Of a DNA stretch of 64,000 nucleotides, positions 26,577 to 36,976 are shown in pieces (the stretch's first letter is position 1; the number at the start of each line of letters is the position of its first letter). The translations under genes and the position numbers were made by a program. Below the pieces are notes generated by a model that saw only the letters and a list, made by a program, of their open reading frames with translations, was not told the origin of the DNA and searched no databases. Origin of the DNA: JBARDN01 sp963755705 (GTDB lineage: Bacteria > Desulfobacterota > Binatia > Binatales > Binataceae). The stretch spans positions 558,001 to 622,000 of the forward strand of contig CAVWKW010000003.1 in assembly GCA_963755705.1 (NCBI GenBank), in the 5' to 3' direction.

Positions 26577-27812
26577 ATGATCGATTTTGAACTCGAACCG
26601 CAGGTAATCGAACGGCTCAAGATGTACCACATGGTCGCCGAGAACGTGATGCGCCCGATTTCGCGCGAGTACGACGAGCGCGAACACGAGGACCCTGATC
26701 AGTTCTTCCAGACCATGTGGCAGGCGCAATCGCTCGCGGATGTGGCGCCGGGCGGCGATATCAAAAGAGACGGCACGCGCGAGGCGAAGCCGTCCGCGCC
26801 CAAGCTCCGAAATCTGCTCACCTGCGCGACCACCGAAGAGCTCTGCTGGGGCGACGCGGGGCTGTTCCTTTCGACTCCGAACAGCGGACTGGGCGGAGCG
26901 GCGGTGATGGCGGCTGGAACCTCCGAGCAGAAGGCGCGCTTCCTTAAGCGTTTCTCCGAAGGCGAGCCCAAGTGGGGCGCGATGGCGATAACCGAGGCCG
27001 CGTGCGGCTCGGACTCGGCCGCAATCCAGACCACAGCGGTGCGCGACGGCGACCATTGGGTGATCAACGGCACCAAGATTTTCTGCACCGGCGGACAACG
27101 CGCGGTCGAAAAATCCGACGGCTTCGTGGTGGTGTGGGCCACGGTGGATAAGAGCGCCGGCCGCGCAGGAATAAAATCATTCGTGGTCGAGCGCGGAGCG
27201 CCCGGGATGCAGGTTTCGCGAGTCGAGAACAAGCTCGGGATCCGGGCCTCGGATACTGCGATGATCATCTTCGATAATTGCCGCGTGCCGCTCGACCATT
27301 TGCTGGGCAGCGCGGAAGTGCGCAAGGAGGGAGGCTTCAAGGACGCGATGGCGACCTTCGACGCAACCCGTCCGATCGTCGCCGCGATGGCGATTGGAGT
27401 GGGGCGCGCCGCGCTGGATTTTATCCGCGAATTTCTGCGCGAGAACCACGTGCCGGTGCGCTACGGAATTTCGCCGCGGCGCCTGACGGCAATCGAACGC
27501 GACTTCATGGACATGGAAGTGCAGCTCAAGGCCGCGCGGCTGCTGACCTGGCGCGCGGCGTGGATGCTCGATACCGGCAAGCGCAACAATCTCGAAGCCT
27601 CGATGGCAAAAGCAAAAGCCGGACTGGTGGTCACGCAGATCACGCAGAAGGCGGTCGAGATCCTGGGGCCGCTCGGTTACTCGCGCAAGCTGCTGGTCGA
27701 GAAATGGATGCGCGACGCGAAGATCAACGACATCTTCGAAGGCACGCAGCAGATCAACATGCTGATCGTCGCGCGCCGCGTGCTCGGCTACGGCAACAAG
27801 GAACTGAACTGA
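26577..27812 (+). CDS. Acyl-CoA dehydrogenase
   Basis: A 411-residue FAD-dependent acyl-CoA dehydrogenase for alpha,beta-desaturation of acyl-CoA thioesters. The motif ITEAACGSDSAAIQTTA lies in the flavin domain near residues 140-156. NGTKIFCTGG follows, and the catalytic glutamate is in IFEGTQQIN (Glu388). Its extended N-terminal loop contains a GGDIKRDGTREAKPSAP segment. It follows the degenerate homologue closely, and the two are likely co-transcribed and may form a mixed complex. The substrate (fatty acid, steroid side chain or other) cannot be told. Confidence 0.92.
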   Translation: MIDFELEPQVIERLKMYHMVAENVMRPISREYDEREHEDPDQFFQTMWQAQSLADVAPGGDIKRDGTREAKPSAPKLRNLLTCATTEELCWGDAGLFLSTPNSGLGGAAVMAAGTSEQKARFLKRFSEGEPKWGAMAITEAACGSDSAAIQTTAVRDGDHWVINGTKIFCTGGQRAVEKSDGFVVVWATVDKSAGRAGIKSFVVERGAPGMQVSRVENKLGIRASDTAMIIFDNCRVPLDHLLGSAEVRKEGGFKDAMATFDATRPIVAAMAIGVGRAALDFIREFLRENHVPVRYGISPRRLTAIERDFMDMEVQLKAARLLTWRAAWMLDTGKRNNLEASMAKAKAGLVVTQITQKAVEILGPLGYSRKLLVEKWMRDAKINDIFEGTQQINMLIVARRVLGYGNKELN

Positions 27813-27839
27813 TCGCGCGTGTGGGCGGCTAATTTGCGC

Positions 27840-27965
27840 GCGGAATGACAATTCGCGGTTTTGTGTCGTTCCGAGTGCGAGGGATCCGTCAACTTCGCTC
27901 CGTGCGTATCGCGCCGAGAGGCACGCATCGCGAGGAATCTCGCCAGCCGCGCGGAATGATTTGCC
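27840..27965. repeat. Dispersed intergenic repeat-like sequence
   Basis: The gap between the acyl-CoA dehydrogenase and ThuA-like genes holds GGAATGACAATTCGCG, TGTCGTTCCGAGTGCGAGG, CGCGAGGAATCTCG and CGGAATGATTTG. These are the parts of the 'TGTCATTCCGAGCG...GAGGAATCT' repeat type that is frequent in intergenic regions of many soil bacteria. No coding signal is seen. Confidence 0.4.
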
Positions 27966-28024
27966 CAAAGGCGCCTCATCGGGAAAACGATGCGGTTGAA
28001 TGCAGTTGAACGAGGATACCAGCG

Positions 28025-28852
28025 ATGAGTGATGACAAGCCGGTTCGTGTCCATCTGGTCGTCGGCGGGTTTCCGCCCGGAGAGCCTGCCGGACACGATA
28101 TGGACTACGTGCGGCTCAAGCTGCTCGAGGTGCTGCGCGAAACGCCTCGCGCGCGGGTTACAGTCTCGAGCGACTACCGCGATATCGCGCGATGGCTCGA
28201 AACCTCGCGGTTTCTGATCACCTACGCGGCCGGCCCATATCCCGATGATGACGGCAACACCGTGCTCAAGCAGTGGCTCGAAGCGGGAGGCCGATGGTTC
28301 GCGCTGCACGGCACCAGCGGCGGGAAAGCGGCGCCGGTAGCTGAGTCGCGCCGTGTGCGCAAGATGGTGAAGATGCCGCATCATGCGACGCTCGGAGCAT
28401 TCTTTCTGAATCATCCGCCCGCGCGGAAGTTCCGCGTGAACGTGGCGCGGGAGCATCCGCTTGCCGCGGGCCTGCCGGCGTCATTCGAGGTGATGGACGA
28501 GTTGTACATGATCGAGCTGCAGGATCCGGCGCATAGCGAGGTCTTTCTGACGACCGAGCTCGCGCAGAATCCGGCGCCCAATTTCGGTTTCGTTTACGAT
28601 AGCGACACTTCGCTGCTGTCCGACGGAAAGACCCGCGCGCTCGGATTTGCGCGTAAGGTTGGCGCGGGCGGCGTAGTGTACGTCGCGCTGGGGCATTGCC
28701 ATTCTCCGTACACCAACGTGCAGCCGTTCGTGGATGCGAGTATCGATCCTGCGGGCAAGACGCCGCTCGAGTTCCGCGGTGCCTGGGAGACCGACGCGTT
28801 CGGCCGGCTACTGCGCAACGCGATCAATTGGGGAATCGAGCGGTCTGCATAA
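28025..28852 (+). CDS. ThuA-like domain protein
   Basis: A 275-residue protein of the ThuA/trehalose-utilisation-like class I glutamine amidotransferase fold. Features: an N-terminal strand VRVHLVVGGFPPGEPAGHDM, then WLETSRFLITYAAG, LKQWLEAGGRWFALHGTSGG (the family's LHG region), and a late YVALGHCHSPYTNVQPFV segment where LGH is typical. No cysteine nucleophile is visible, as usual for ThuA proteins. The biochemical role of the family is poorly known; sugar or polyol metabolism is suggested in rhizobia. GAGG lies 9 nt before the ATG. The gene stands alone. Confidence 0.8.
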   Translation: MSDDKPVRVHLVVGGFPPGEPAGHDMDYVRLKLLEVLRETPRARVTVSSDYRDIARWLETSRFLITYAAGPYPDDDGNTVLKQWLEAGGRWFALHGTSGGKAAPVAESRRVRKMVKMPHHATLGAFFLNHPPARKFRVNVAREHPLAAGLPASFEVMDELYMIELQDPAHSEVFLTTELAQNPAPNFGFVYDSDTSLLSDGKTRALGFARKVGAGGVVYVALGHCHSPYTNVQPFVDASIDPAGKTPLEFRGAWETDAFGRLLRNAINWGIERSA

Positions 28853-28857
28853 GAAAT

Positions 28858-28878
28858 AGGCCGCCAAAACGGCGGCCT
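28858..28878. terminator. Possible bidirectional hairpin between convergent genes
   Basis: An 8-bp stem AGGCCGCC-AAAAC-GGCGGCCT just after the ThuA-like stop. T-rich tracts are short on both sides (ATTTCTT on the minus side), so termination would be weak. Confidence 0.4.
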
Positions 28879-28906
28879 CAATGAAATCTTCCGCGGCGGG
28901 AATCGC

Positions 28907-29626
28907 TCACTGAAGGTCGAACCAGGCGCCCTTGTCCCAGCGGAAGATTTCGGTGGTATGAGTATCGTCCACCGGCGTCGCCTTGGTGGTCTTTGCCTCG
29001 TCAACCGTCTTCGCTTTGATCAGGTAGTGAAATTCTTCGTAGCTGAGCTTGCCAATCGAGAAGCCTGTCGCTGACTGATGGGACTCGCAGCTCTCGACGG
29101 TGCTGTAGCCGGTGTAGAGCGCGGTCTGAAATCCATTGTCGAACCGCCACGCGATATGCGCGAGGTTGTTCTTCTCGCGATCTTTCAGTTTCTGTTCCCA
29201 GGTCTTGCAGAAGGCGGGAAAGGCCGCCGAGGCCTTGGCGTACTGCCGGTCCATCATGAGTCGTGCAGGGTTCAGGCTCTTGACCAGGGCCTTGGCCTGT
29301 TCCTTGAGCGACTTCTTTGCGGGTGTCGCTGCCGCGACCGGCGAGGGATTCGCCGAGGGTCCTCCGAGCGCGCTGGGAAGTTGCAGGTTCGCAGCCGTCG
29401 ATGACGCCCCGTGGGGCGACGCGGGTGTCGAGTCCGCAGCCGCCGACGCCGCAATCGAGGCGGCGTGATCTGCCCGCTGGGTTACGTCGGGTGCGATAGC
29501 GGCCGGTGGATAGGTGCGGCCAGCGGCCGTCGATTGATCCTGCGCGCGGGCCAGTGGCGACCATGCGGAAACGATCAGCGCCAGAGCCGCGGCGGTGGTG
29601 GTTGCCTGCCAACGTAGCGATGCCAT
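28907..29626 (-). CDS. Exported protein of unknown function
   Basis: A 239-residue protein with a signal peptide at residues 1-29 ending in PLARA before Q-D-Q. A low-complexity Ala/Ser/Pro linker of about 75 residues precedes a compact C-terminal domain of about 130 residues. That domain has FPAFCKTWEQKLKDREKNN, AHIAWRFDNGFQTALYTGYS, SCESHQSATGFSIGKLSYEE and an aromatic FRWDKGAWFDLQ end; two cysteines could form a disulfide. I do not recognise the family. The ATG at 29626 starts the signal peptide; a TTG at 29644 is an alternative. It is the last gene before the convergent ThuA-like gene. Confidence 0.6.
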   Translation of the reverse strand: MASLRWQATTTAAALALIVSAWSPLARAQDQSTAAGRTYPPAAIAPDVTQRADHAASIAASAAADSTPASPHGASSTAANLQLPSALGGPSANPSPVAAATPAKKSLKEQAKALVKSLNPARLMMDRQYAKASAAFPAFCKTWEQKLKDREKNNLAHIAWRFDNGFQTALYTGYSTVESCESHQSATGFSIGKLSYEEFHYLIKAKTVDEAKTTKATPVDDTHTTEIFRWDKGAWFDLQ

Positions 29627-29752
29627 GTCCGAGGTATATAACAAATTCGAGTGGCTCCGTCAGGTACCGCGGCGCGATTTGCGAACTGGCGGGACGCTCT
29701 GTTCGGTAAATCCTTTTCAGACTCGGACGCCGCCAGAGGCGAAAAAGGAACA

Positions 29753-29780
29753 GCCGGAGCTCCTGTTGCGGAGCTCCGGC
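29753..29780 (-). terminator. Rho-independent terminator of the OmpA-family gene
   Basis: A perfect 11-bp stem GCCGGAGCTCC and GGAGCTCCGGC with a 6-nt loop, followed on the minus strand by TGTTCCTTTTTC. It lies 37 nt past the OmpA-family stop. Confidence 0.85.
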
Positions 29781-29816
29781 CGTTTCAGACCTTACTAATC
29801 GGACGGTGGCGCGACC

Positions 29817-30530
29817 TTAATCGAGCGGCACCAGTTCAACACGGCGGTTCTGTGCACGGCCATCCGCGGTGTCGTTCGGGGCGACGAAATCGGTCTTGCC
29901 GTATCCGTGCGGGATCAACCGATCAGCCGAGATTCCCTTGCCTTCAAGGTAGCTCGAGACCGCGTCGGCTCGCCGATCCGACAGCTTGAGATTGTACTCT
30001 TCGCCGCCGATCGCGTCGCAGTATCCGTTCACGTCGATCTTGACGTTCGGGTTTGACTGCAAGGTCGCCGCAGCTTCATCCAGCACGGCAGCGTCACCCG
30101 GACGGATATTCGACTTGTTAAAGTCGAAATGCACACCGCGCAGAACGATCTTCTGCTTAACCGGCGGTGGTGGCGGAGGCGGAGGTGGCGGCGGAGGAGG
30201 AGGCGGAGGTGGCGGCGGCGGAGGTGGCGGCGGAACTATCGGATCGCAAATGTAATGACCCGCGAGCGCACCGATGCCTGCGCCAATTGCAGCGCCGCCG
30301 AGGCCGGAGAAGACTCTCGCGTCACTCGACGAGTTAGCGCGCGTGCTGGCGTCGGCGATAACGATTCCCGACGCGGCACCAGCGGCGGCTCCAGCCGCGG
30401 CACCGATAAGCGCGCACGATCCCCACGTACGCGGCTGGCGCATATTCGCGCATCCACCGAGCGCGCTGGCGGCTAAGGTAGCACCGGCGAACGCGACTAC
30501 GGATTTCAACAAGCCTGACTGTCGTCTCAT
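29817..30530 (-). CDS. OmpA-family lipoprotein with poly-proline linker
   Basis: A 237-residue protein. A signal peptide ends at lipobox LGGC (Cys near residue 25). Then comes a glycine-zipper-like Ala/Gly-rich segment (AAAGAAAGAASGI, about 40-90), a run of 24 consecutive prolines, and a C-terminal OmpA domain (about 135-237). The OmpA domain carries the peptidoglycan-binding signature FDFNKSNIRPGDAAVLDEAA and LSDRRADAVSSYL, ending AQNRRVEL. It resembles Pal/YiaD-type outer-membrane lipoproteins that tether the membrane to peptidoglycan. The start ATG has GGAGG 5 nt before it. A strong terminator follows. Confidence 0.9.
   Translation of the reverse strand: MRRQSGLLKSVVAFAGATLAASALGGCANMRQPRTWGSCALIGAAAGAAAGAASGIVIADASTRANSSSDARVFSGLGGAAIGAGIGALAGHYICDPIVPPPPPPPPPPPPPPPPPPPPPPPPVKQKIVLRGVHFDFNKSNIRPGDAAVLDEAAATLQSNPNVKIDVNGYCDAIGGEEYNLKLSDRRADAVSSYLEGKGISADRLIPHGYGKTDFVAPNDTADGRAQNRRVELVPLD
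30162..30233 (-). repeat. Poly-proline codon run (24 codons)
   Basis: Seventy-two nucleotides read only as proline codons (CCG, CCA and CCT mixed) inside the OmpA-family lipoprotein. The mixing of codons limits slippage but the tract is still a low-complexity repeat. It would need EF-P for translation and would form a stiff linker across the periplasm. Confidence 0.9.
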
Positions 30531-30752
30531 GAACTCCTCCCTGCCCAAGTGCGTGTTGGCGCGGTGCTAAAGACCCCTCACTCGCCGCGACATCGCGTCA
30601 TTAACTCGTAATTGCGGAGCAAATATAGTTATATTTGGGCCCTGAATGCAACTAGGGCCATTAATTTTTTCTCACACGCCTACGATGCACCATTTGGCGT
30701 CACCAGAACCCCCAATCCGATCGGATTATCGCTCCCGCGTGCAAAATGGAAA

Positions 30753-30778
30753 GGCCGAGCCGCAGTAGCGGCCCGGCC
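30753..30778 (-). terminator. Rho-independent terminator of the HP-repeat genes
   Basis: Arms GGCCGAGCCGC and GCGGCCCGGCC (one mismatch) with a 4-nt loop, followed on the minus strand by TTTCCATTTTG. It lies 38 nt past the stop of the first HP-repeat gene. Confidence 0.8.
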
Positions 30779-30815
30779 ATCCTTATTCGTTCTCGAACGT
30801 AGGTACGATCAGGAT

Positions 30816-31337
30816 CTAGTGGTGGTCTGGATGATTGTTATGCCACTGGTTCCACTGCTTCGGATGATTCTTCTGCCACCATCCGGAGTCGCGCCACACG
30901 TGGTTTTGATCGTAGTCGCCGTCGGGGTACCAATGCGGATGGTTCGCGGCCCATTCCGGATGATGCTGGCGCCACCATCCGGGATTGTTCTGCTGCCACC
31001 AGTCGGCGTTGCGCCACACGTGGTTCTGGTCGTAGTCGCCGTAACCGCGTCCCGCCATAGGGCCCGGTCCGCCCATCATGGGTGCGCCGTTGTACTGTCC
31101 GCGAATCGTTCTGCGGACGTTTGGATGATTGTCCAGGTAGGTGTTCAGCCCTGGATGGTTGTGAATGTAAGTGGGATTGTCGATCAAACGCGGATTGGCC
31201 CTGATCTGAGCCGCTTCGTTAGGATGATGATTCAAATAATTGTTGAAGTCGGCGTCATACTGTGCCTGCGCGAACGCCGGACCTGCGGCCGCTAGCGCGA
31301 ACAGCGCAGCGGACATGATTGCGAGCATTCTCTTCAT
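30816..31337 (-). CDS. Exported HP-repeat, Trp/His-rich protein (paralogue 1)
   Basis: A 173-residue protein with a signal peptide at 1-23 ending AFA. The mature N-terminal half has helical repeats built on N-x-HP and N-P motifs: YLNHHPNEAAQIRANPRLID, YIHNHPGLNTYLDNHPNVRR. The C-terminal half holds two copies of a Trp/His/Asn-rich unit beginning GDYDQNHVWR followed by WWQ, rich in WWQQNNPGWWRQHHPEW-type sequence. Histidines and tryptophans suggest metal or carbohydrate binding, but this is inference. GGAGGAG is well placed before the ATG. It is a tandem duplicate of the next gene, which has only one C-terminal unit. Confidence 0.65.
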   Translation of the reverse strand: MKRMLAIMSAALFALAAAGPAFAQAQYDADFNNYLNHHPNEAAQIRANPRLIDNPTYIHNHPGLNTYLDNHPNVRRTIRGQYNGAPMMGGPGPMAGRGYGDYDQNHVWRNADWWQQNNPGWWRQHHPEWAANHPHWYPDGDYDQNHVWRDSGWWQKNHPKQWNQWHNNHPDHH

Positions 31338-31389
31338 CGGTTCTCCTCCGTGGTTATACGGACTCTCGATTCCACGATCTAGTCACGAT

Positions 31390-31791
31390 TTAGTGGTGAT
31401 CCGGATGATGTTGGGCCCACTGTTCCGGATGATTTTTCTGCCACCATCCCTGATCGCGCCACACATGATGTTCATCGTAATCACCCGGACCGCGTCCGGC
31501 GTAAGCTCCGGGTCCGGGACCGCCACGCATCATGCCGCCGTTGGACTGTGCGCGAATCGTCTTGCGCACATTGGGATGGTTATCCAGATAGGTATTCAGA
31601 CCGGGATGATTCCTGATGTAGGTCGGATCGTCGATCAAGCGGGGATTGGACCGGATCTGAGCAGCTTCGTTGGGATGTTTACTCAGGTAGTTGTTGAAGT
31701 CGGCGTCGTATTGTCCCATCTGCGCGAACGCCGGTCCCGCGGTCGCTATCGCGAGCAGCGCAGCGGCCATGATTGTGAGCACACTCTTCAT
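31390..31791 (-). CDS. Exported HP-repeat protein (paralogue 2)
   Basis: A 133-residue homologue of the adjacent protein. A signal peptide at 1-24 (MAAALLAIATAGPAFA) precedes the same helical region YLSKHPNEAAQIRSNPRLID, YIRNHPGLNTYLDNHPNVRK, followed by one C-terminal unit GDYDEHHVWRDQGWWQKNHP. The N-terminal halves are nearly identical, so duplication is recent or under strong conservation. I start at ATG 31791, with GGAGAA about 9 nt before it; the longer frame to 31881 adds sequence ahead of the signal peptide and is rejected. Function unknown; expected in the periplasm or outside. Confidence 0.65.
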   Translation of the reverse strand: MKSVLTIMAAALLAIATAGPAFAQMGQYDADFNNYLSKHPNEAAQIRSNPRLIDDPTYIRNHPGLNTYLDNHPNVRKTIRAQSNGGMMRGGPGPGAYAGRGPGDYDEHHVWRDQGWWQKNHPEQWAQHHPDHH

Positions 31792-32196
31792 CACTTGTTC
31801 TCCGTTTCTGGTGAGACGGAAACCGATGCTTAAGGGTGGGCACACCCTTTCGAATACGATCATCCGGCTCACTGGTTTCAAGTCATCCAGGCTTTCTGAA
31901 CCCTCGTTAATTTACCAAGCCAGCGATGGCGATAGGCTACAACGAGCAATCGATATGCCATCCTTTCTGCTGGCTTGGATTAGGCAATCTTTTATCAGAA
32001 ACCGAGATGGAGAACGAGATTCTTTTTCGCCAGCCCGATCGTCCCGGTATTTCTTTCCCCACCTAATGGCGTAATTAGGTCCCCTTGGGCACGATTTGGT
32101 GCGGGTCGATGACAACCGATGCGGTCGATGGTTTCAGCTCCGACCGCGCTGGGTTTCGACCGTACCAGCCAAGGATGCTACAATCGAGTCCTCGCT
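31792..32196. other. Intergenic region between HP-repeat genes and uvrB
   Basis: A 405-nt divergent gap of lower GC than its surroundings. It must hold the promoter of the HP-repeat genes and holds the uvrB -10 box at its right edge. I find no convincing gene; a 67-codon minus-strand frame near 31912-32115 lacks a ribosome site and coding character. Confidence 0.5.
32179..32184 (+). promoter_or_regulatory. uvrB: Extended -10 box of uvrB (nearly leaderless)
   Basis: TACAAT preceded by TG-C (TGCTACAAT) ends 12 nt before the uvrB ATG. The same GATGCTAYAAT string occurs before uvrC. The -35 (TTCGAC, 32155-32160) is weak, as expected for an extended -10 promoter. Confidence 0.45.
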
Positions 32197-34431
<2,235 letters not shown>

Positions 34432-34825
34432 CGGCTCGCGAAAGGCGCACCTGTAGCGTGTCGCGTCGGGGACGCGGTGGGTTCGTTTGGTATCTTTTAG
34501 GCCCCGCGAAAGGGTCACCAACAGAAATTCATGAAGAATCTCCTATATTTGTTCTCGAGCGAGACTGGTTTGGGTTCGTTAATTTGTACATCGTAATTTC
34601 GTCGTTTTCGCTCAATTATCGCTCGCCTGCTTCCGCTATATTTCCGCCGCGTCGGACGTTCGCGGGACGCCCTCGCGTAATACTTCGCACGTTCGATGAG
34701 AGAGCATAAGGCTGAACTGTTCAGCCTTGTTTTTTTGGTCAACATGCTTTAAAGGAACGTCGCGCCTATAGCTGCGTGAGCGGTCCCAACCAATGGACGA
34801 CTTCGCCTGACGAACAGCAGGAAAG
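34432..34825. other. AT-richer intergenic region with plus-strand terminator
   Basis: A 394-nt gap between uvrB and the convergent OprB-type gene. GC falls clearly between about 34510 and 34740. A strong terminator at 34708 is 277 nt past the uvrB stop, a long way for a simple 3' end, so a small RNA could lie between. A possible -10, TATATT at 34541-34546, would give an RNA of about 180 nt. No protein-coding signal is convincing; a 76-codon minus-strand frame (34515-34745) has no ribosome site. Confidence 0.4.
34708..34736 (+). terminator. Rho-independent terminator
   Basis: A perfect 10-bp stem AAGGCTGAAC-T-GTTCAGCCTT (in practice with a slightly larger loop), followed by G and seven T. It serves the plus strand: uvrB or an unannotated RNA downstream of it. 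Confidence 0.85.
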
Positions 34826-36217
34826 TCAGAGTTCGACGTGCAGGCGCATTCCCGGAACGACGACTGGACCGCGATCGCGGTTGTAGCCGGGGTTGTCAAT
34901 GTATTGGAAGTCGAAGGCTGCAAAGAAACCGGCGTGGAACGGGATCGGGAAGTTGTAGTAGCACTCCATGATCTTCTCGGGACCGTAGTTGAGCGCGCCG
35001 TCACCCAAGAGGAAGCCGAGTCCGCCCAGAGCGAGATACTCTTGGTGGGGCTTGGAAATTCCGTTGCCGACAAATGCCACTCCAAACTTGTCTTCGGGAC
35101 GATTCCAAAGGCTGCCGCGAAGATCGCCGCCAAACGCGACCGTATCGTTCACTTCGGTGTAGTTGAAAGATTCATGCTGGCCCTCATTCCAACCCGCGCG
35201 AAAGAAGCCTCTTAGATAATCGGTGAATTCCTGCTCCGCGTTGATGCCGAATCCATACTTCAGTTTGGTCTGCCGCGGATGGTCGGTGATCTCCGGGACC
35301 GGAGTTTTTCGCTCCTCGAAGAGATCGATCGCCTGGTTGTAGTCACCCATGTTGGAGAAGTTGGTGAACGCGAGCAGGCGAACGGCGGTCTCGCGGATTT
35401 TCAGCAATCTCGGACGAAACTCCAGTTCGTAGTTCTCCGAATGCGCGTCCTGCAGATTCTTTTGAAGGTTCAGGCCGTTGGGCCGCTTGGATACAAGGGC
35501 CTCGGCGAAGCGAAAACCCCACCATCGATCTTCGTAGTCGATGACGCCACCGTAGGTGTAGCCGCGCGTATCGGCGGCGTAATCGTAGGCGCCGTTGTTT
35601 ACGACGGTCCAGTTCATGAACTGCATATGGCTGTCGTTGGCGACACTGTTGAGATCGAAGAAGTCCACCAAGTCGAACTTGCCGACGTGGATATCGAGCC
35701 GCCGCACCGGCAGCGTGGTGAGGATCGAAAGAGGACCGCGCTCGACGGTGACCGTCTCGTCGCTCAGGGGGATGACTTCGCGATACCAGAGCCGGGCCAG
35801 GTAAGGAACCGCGCTCAGGCTCGGGTCTCGAACCGCGTCGAGGTTGGGGAACCCGGCCAGCCCGAGAGTCTGACTCAGGCCGCTGCCTCCCGCGCTTTCG
35901 ACGTCCGCTACGGCTTCCAGCGTCGGAGACAACTCGAGACCGGTGTAGACAGTGGTGACTTCGGAAGCGGCCTGTTCGGAGGCATGCTCGAAGCTGTGGG
36001 GACCACTGTAGGCGGCGGGAAAGCTAGGGTGCCATTGGAAGATGAAGTTGCCTTGCGCGGACAGCCACCACGGAAGCGTTTGAGAATGCGCGAAGACGGT
36101 ATCATTGCCGGTCGCGTAGTTGATTTGAGCGAGCGCAGGTGACGAGGCGAGAATCGCACAGAGCAGACCGGCTGCCGCAGTCAGAAATATCCGGATGAAA
36201 GAACAGGGCACGTCCAT
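34826..36217 (-). CDS. OprB-family carbohydrate-selective porin
   Basis: A 463-residue outer-membrane beta-barrel. A signal peptide is at 1-30 (LTAAAGLLCAILASSPALA). Alternating hydrophobic strands follow, with RLDIHVGKFDLVDFFDLN, WGFRFAEALVSKRPNGL and the closing IDNPGYNRDRGPVVVPGMRL and VEL. The NPGYNRDRGP block near the C-terminus is typical of OprB, which passes glucose and other sugars across the outer membrane. The final residue is Leu rather than the common Phe. Residues PWWLSAQGNFIFQWHPSF near the start also fit the family. It stands alone, with no sugar transporter adjacent. Confidence 0.85.
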   Translation of the reverse strand: MDVPCSFIRIFLTAAAGLLCAILASSPALAQINYATGNDTVFAHSQTLPWWLSAQGNFIFQWHPSFPAAYSGPHSFEHASEQAASEVTTVYTGLELSPTLEAVADVESAGGSGLSQTLGLAGFPNLDAVRDPSLSAVPYLARLWYREVIPLSDETVTVERGPLSILTTLPVRRLDIHVGKFDLVDFFDLNSVANDSHMQFMNWTVVNNGAYDYAADTRGYTYGGVIDYEDRWWGFRFAEALVSKRPNGLNLQKNLQDAHSENYELEFRPRLLKIRETAVRLLAFTNFSNMGDYNQAIDLFEERKTPVPEITDHPRQTKLKYGFGINAEQEFTDYLRGFFRAGWNEGQHESFNYTEVNDTVAFGGDLRGSLWNRPEDKFGVAFVGNGISKPHQEYLALGGLGFLLGDGALNYGPEKIMECYYNFPIPFHAGFFAAFDFQYIDNPGYNRDRGPVVVPGMRLHVEL

Positions 36218-36495
36218 TGGTCTTAGCAGAGCGGGTCCTCCTTATCGAAGCATATCGTTGCGCCAGCGGGCGCAGACAGACCCGGGCGGCAAGGTGTGGA
36301 CTAGAAGGACGCGGCACATTGCGGCGCTCGATTTCTCGAGGAGCCAAATCTTCATGAGAAGAGAATCGGGAATCAGCGTATCCTATTGAACGGATGCATC
36401 CTGTTATCTTCAATTTGCGGCAGAGCGGCTTCTAGATTTGAATTGGGGCCGGCTTGACCCGATGCGCTGCGTAATTCGGGAAGGAGGCTCAAAGA

Positions 36496-36924
36496 ATGGC
36501 TTTAACTTACAAAACAATTCTGTGTCCCGTCGATTTCGACGAGAATTCTCTGGTCGCGCTTGATAAAGCGGCCGAGATCGCGCGCCACTTTGGCAGCTCG
36601 ATCATCCTGGTTCATGTGCTGGAGCTGGTGCTCACATCCGGCGAGATCTACGCGCCTCCTGCGATGTTCGCAGACCAGGAGAAGGCCGCACGCGCCAAGC
36701 TCGAAGATATCGTCAAGCAGAAACTCGCCGGCCTGAAGCACGAAGCGCTGATATATACCGGCGACGTCGTCGGCTGCATCATGCAGGCTGAGATCAAACA
36801 TAAACCCGATCTGATCGTGATCGCGACGCATGGCCGCAAAGGCTTGAAGCGCATGATCCTTGGTAGCGTCGCCGAAGCGGTAGTGCGCAAGGCCGCGTGC
36901 CCGGTATTGACGATCCGGGAATAA
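36496..36924 (+). CDS. Universal stress protein (UspA family)
   Basis: A 142-residue single-domain UspA protein of the ATP-binding class. It has TILCPVDFDENSLVALDKAA at the N-terminus and the nucleotide motif G-x-x-G-9x-G-S as HGRKGLKRMILGSVAEAVVR, then the final strand CPVLTI. Length is standard. GGAGG lies about 6 nt before the ATG. It is followed 52 nt later by phosphoketolase on the same strand; the pair may be a stress- or oxygen-limitation-responsive unit, which is inference from position. Confidence 0.92.
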   Translation: MALTYKTILCPVDFDENSLVALDKAAEIARHFGSSIILVHVLELVLTSGEIYAPPAMFADQEKAARAKLEDIVKQKLAGLKHEALIYTGDVVGCIMQAEIKHKPDLIVIATHGRKGLKRMILGSVAEAVVRKAACPVLTIRE

Positions 36925-36976
36925 TCCGCGGGTACGCGTAGCGCGCGCGAGGCCGCGAACTCATAAAGAGGTTCCG

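Noticed and set aside
34515..34745. A 76-codon minus-strand frame downstream of uvrB
   Set aside because: No ribosome site, low coding character, and it crosses the terminator hairpin.
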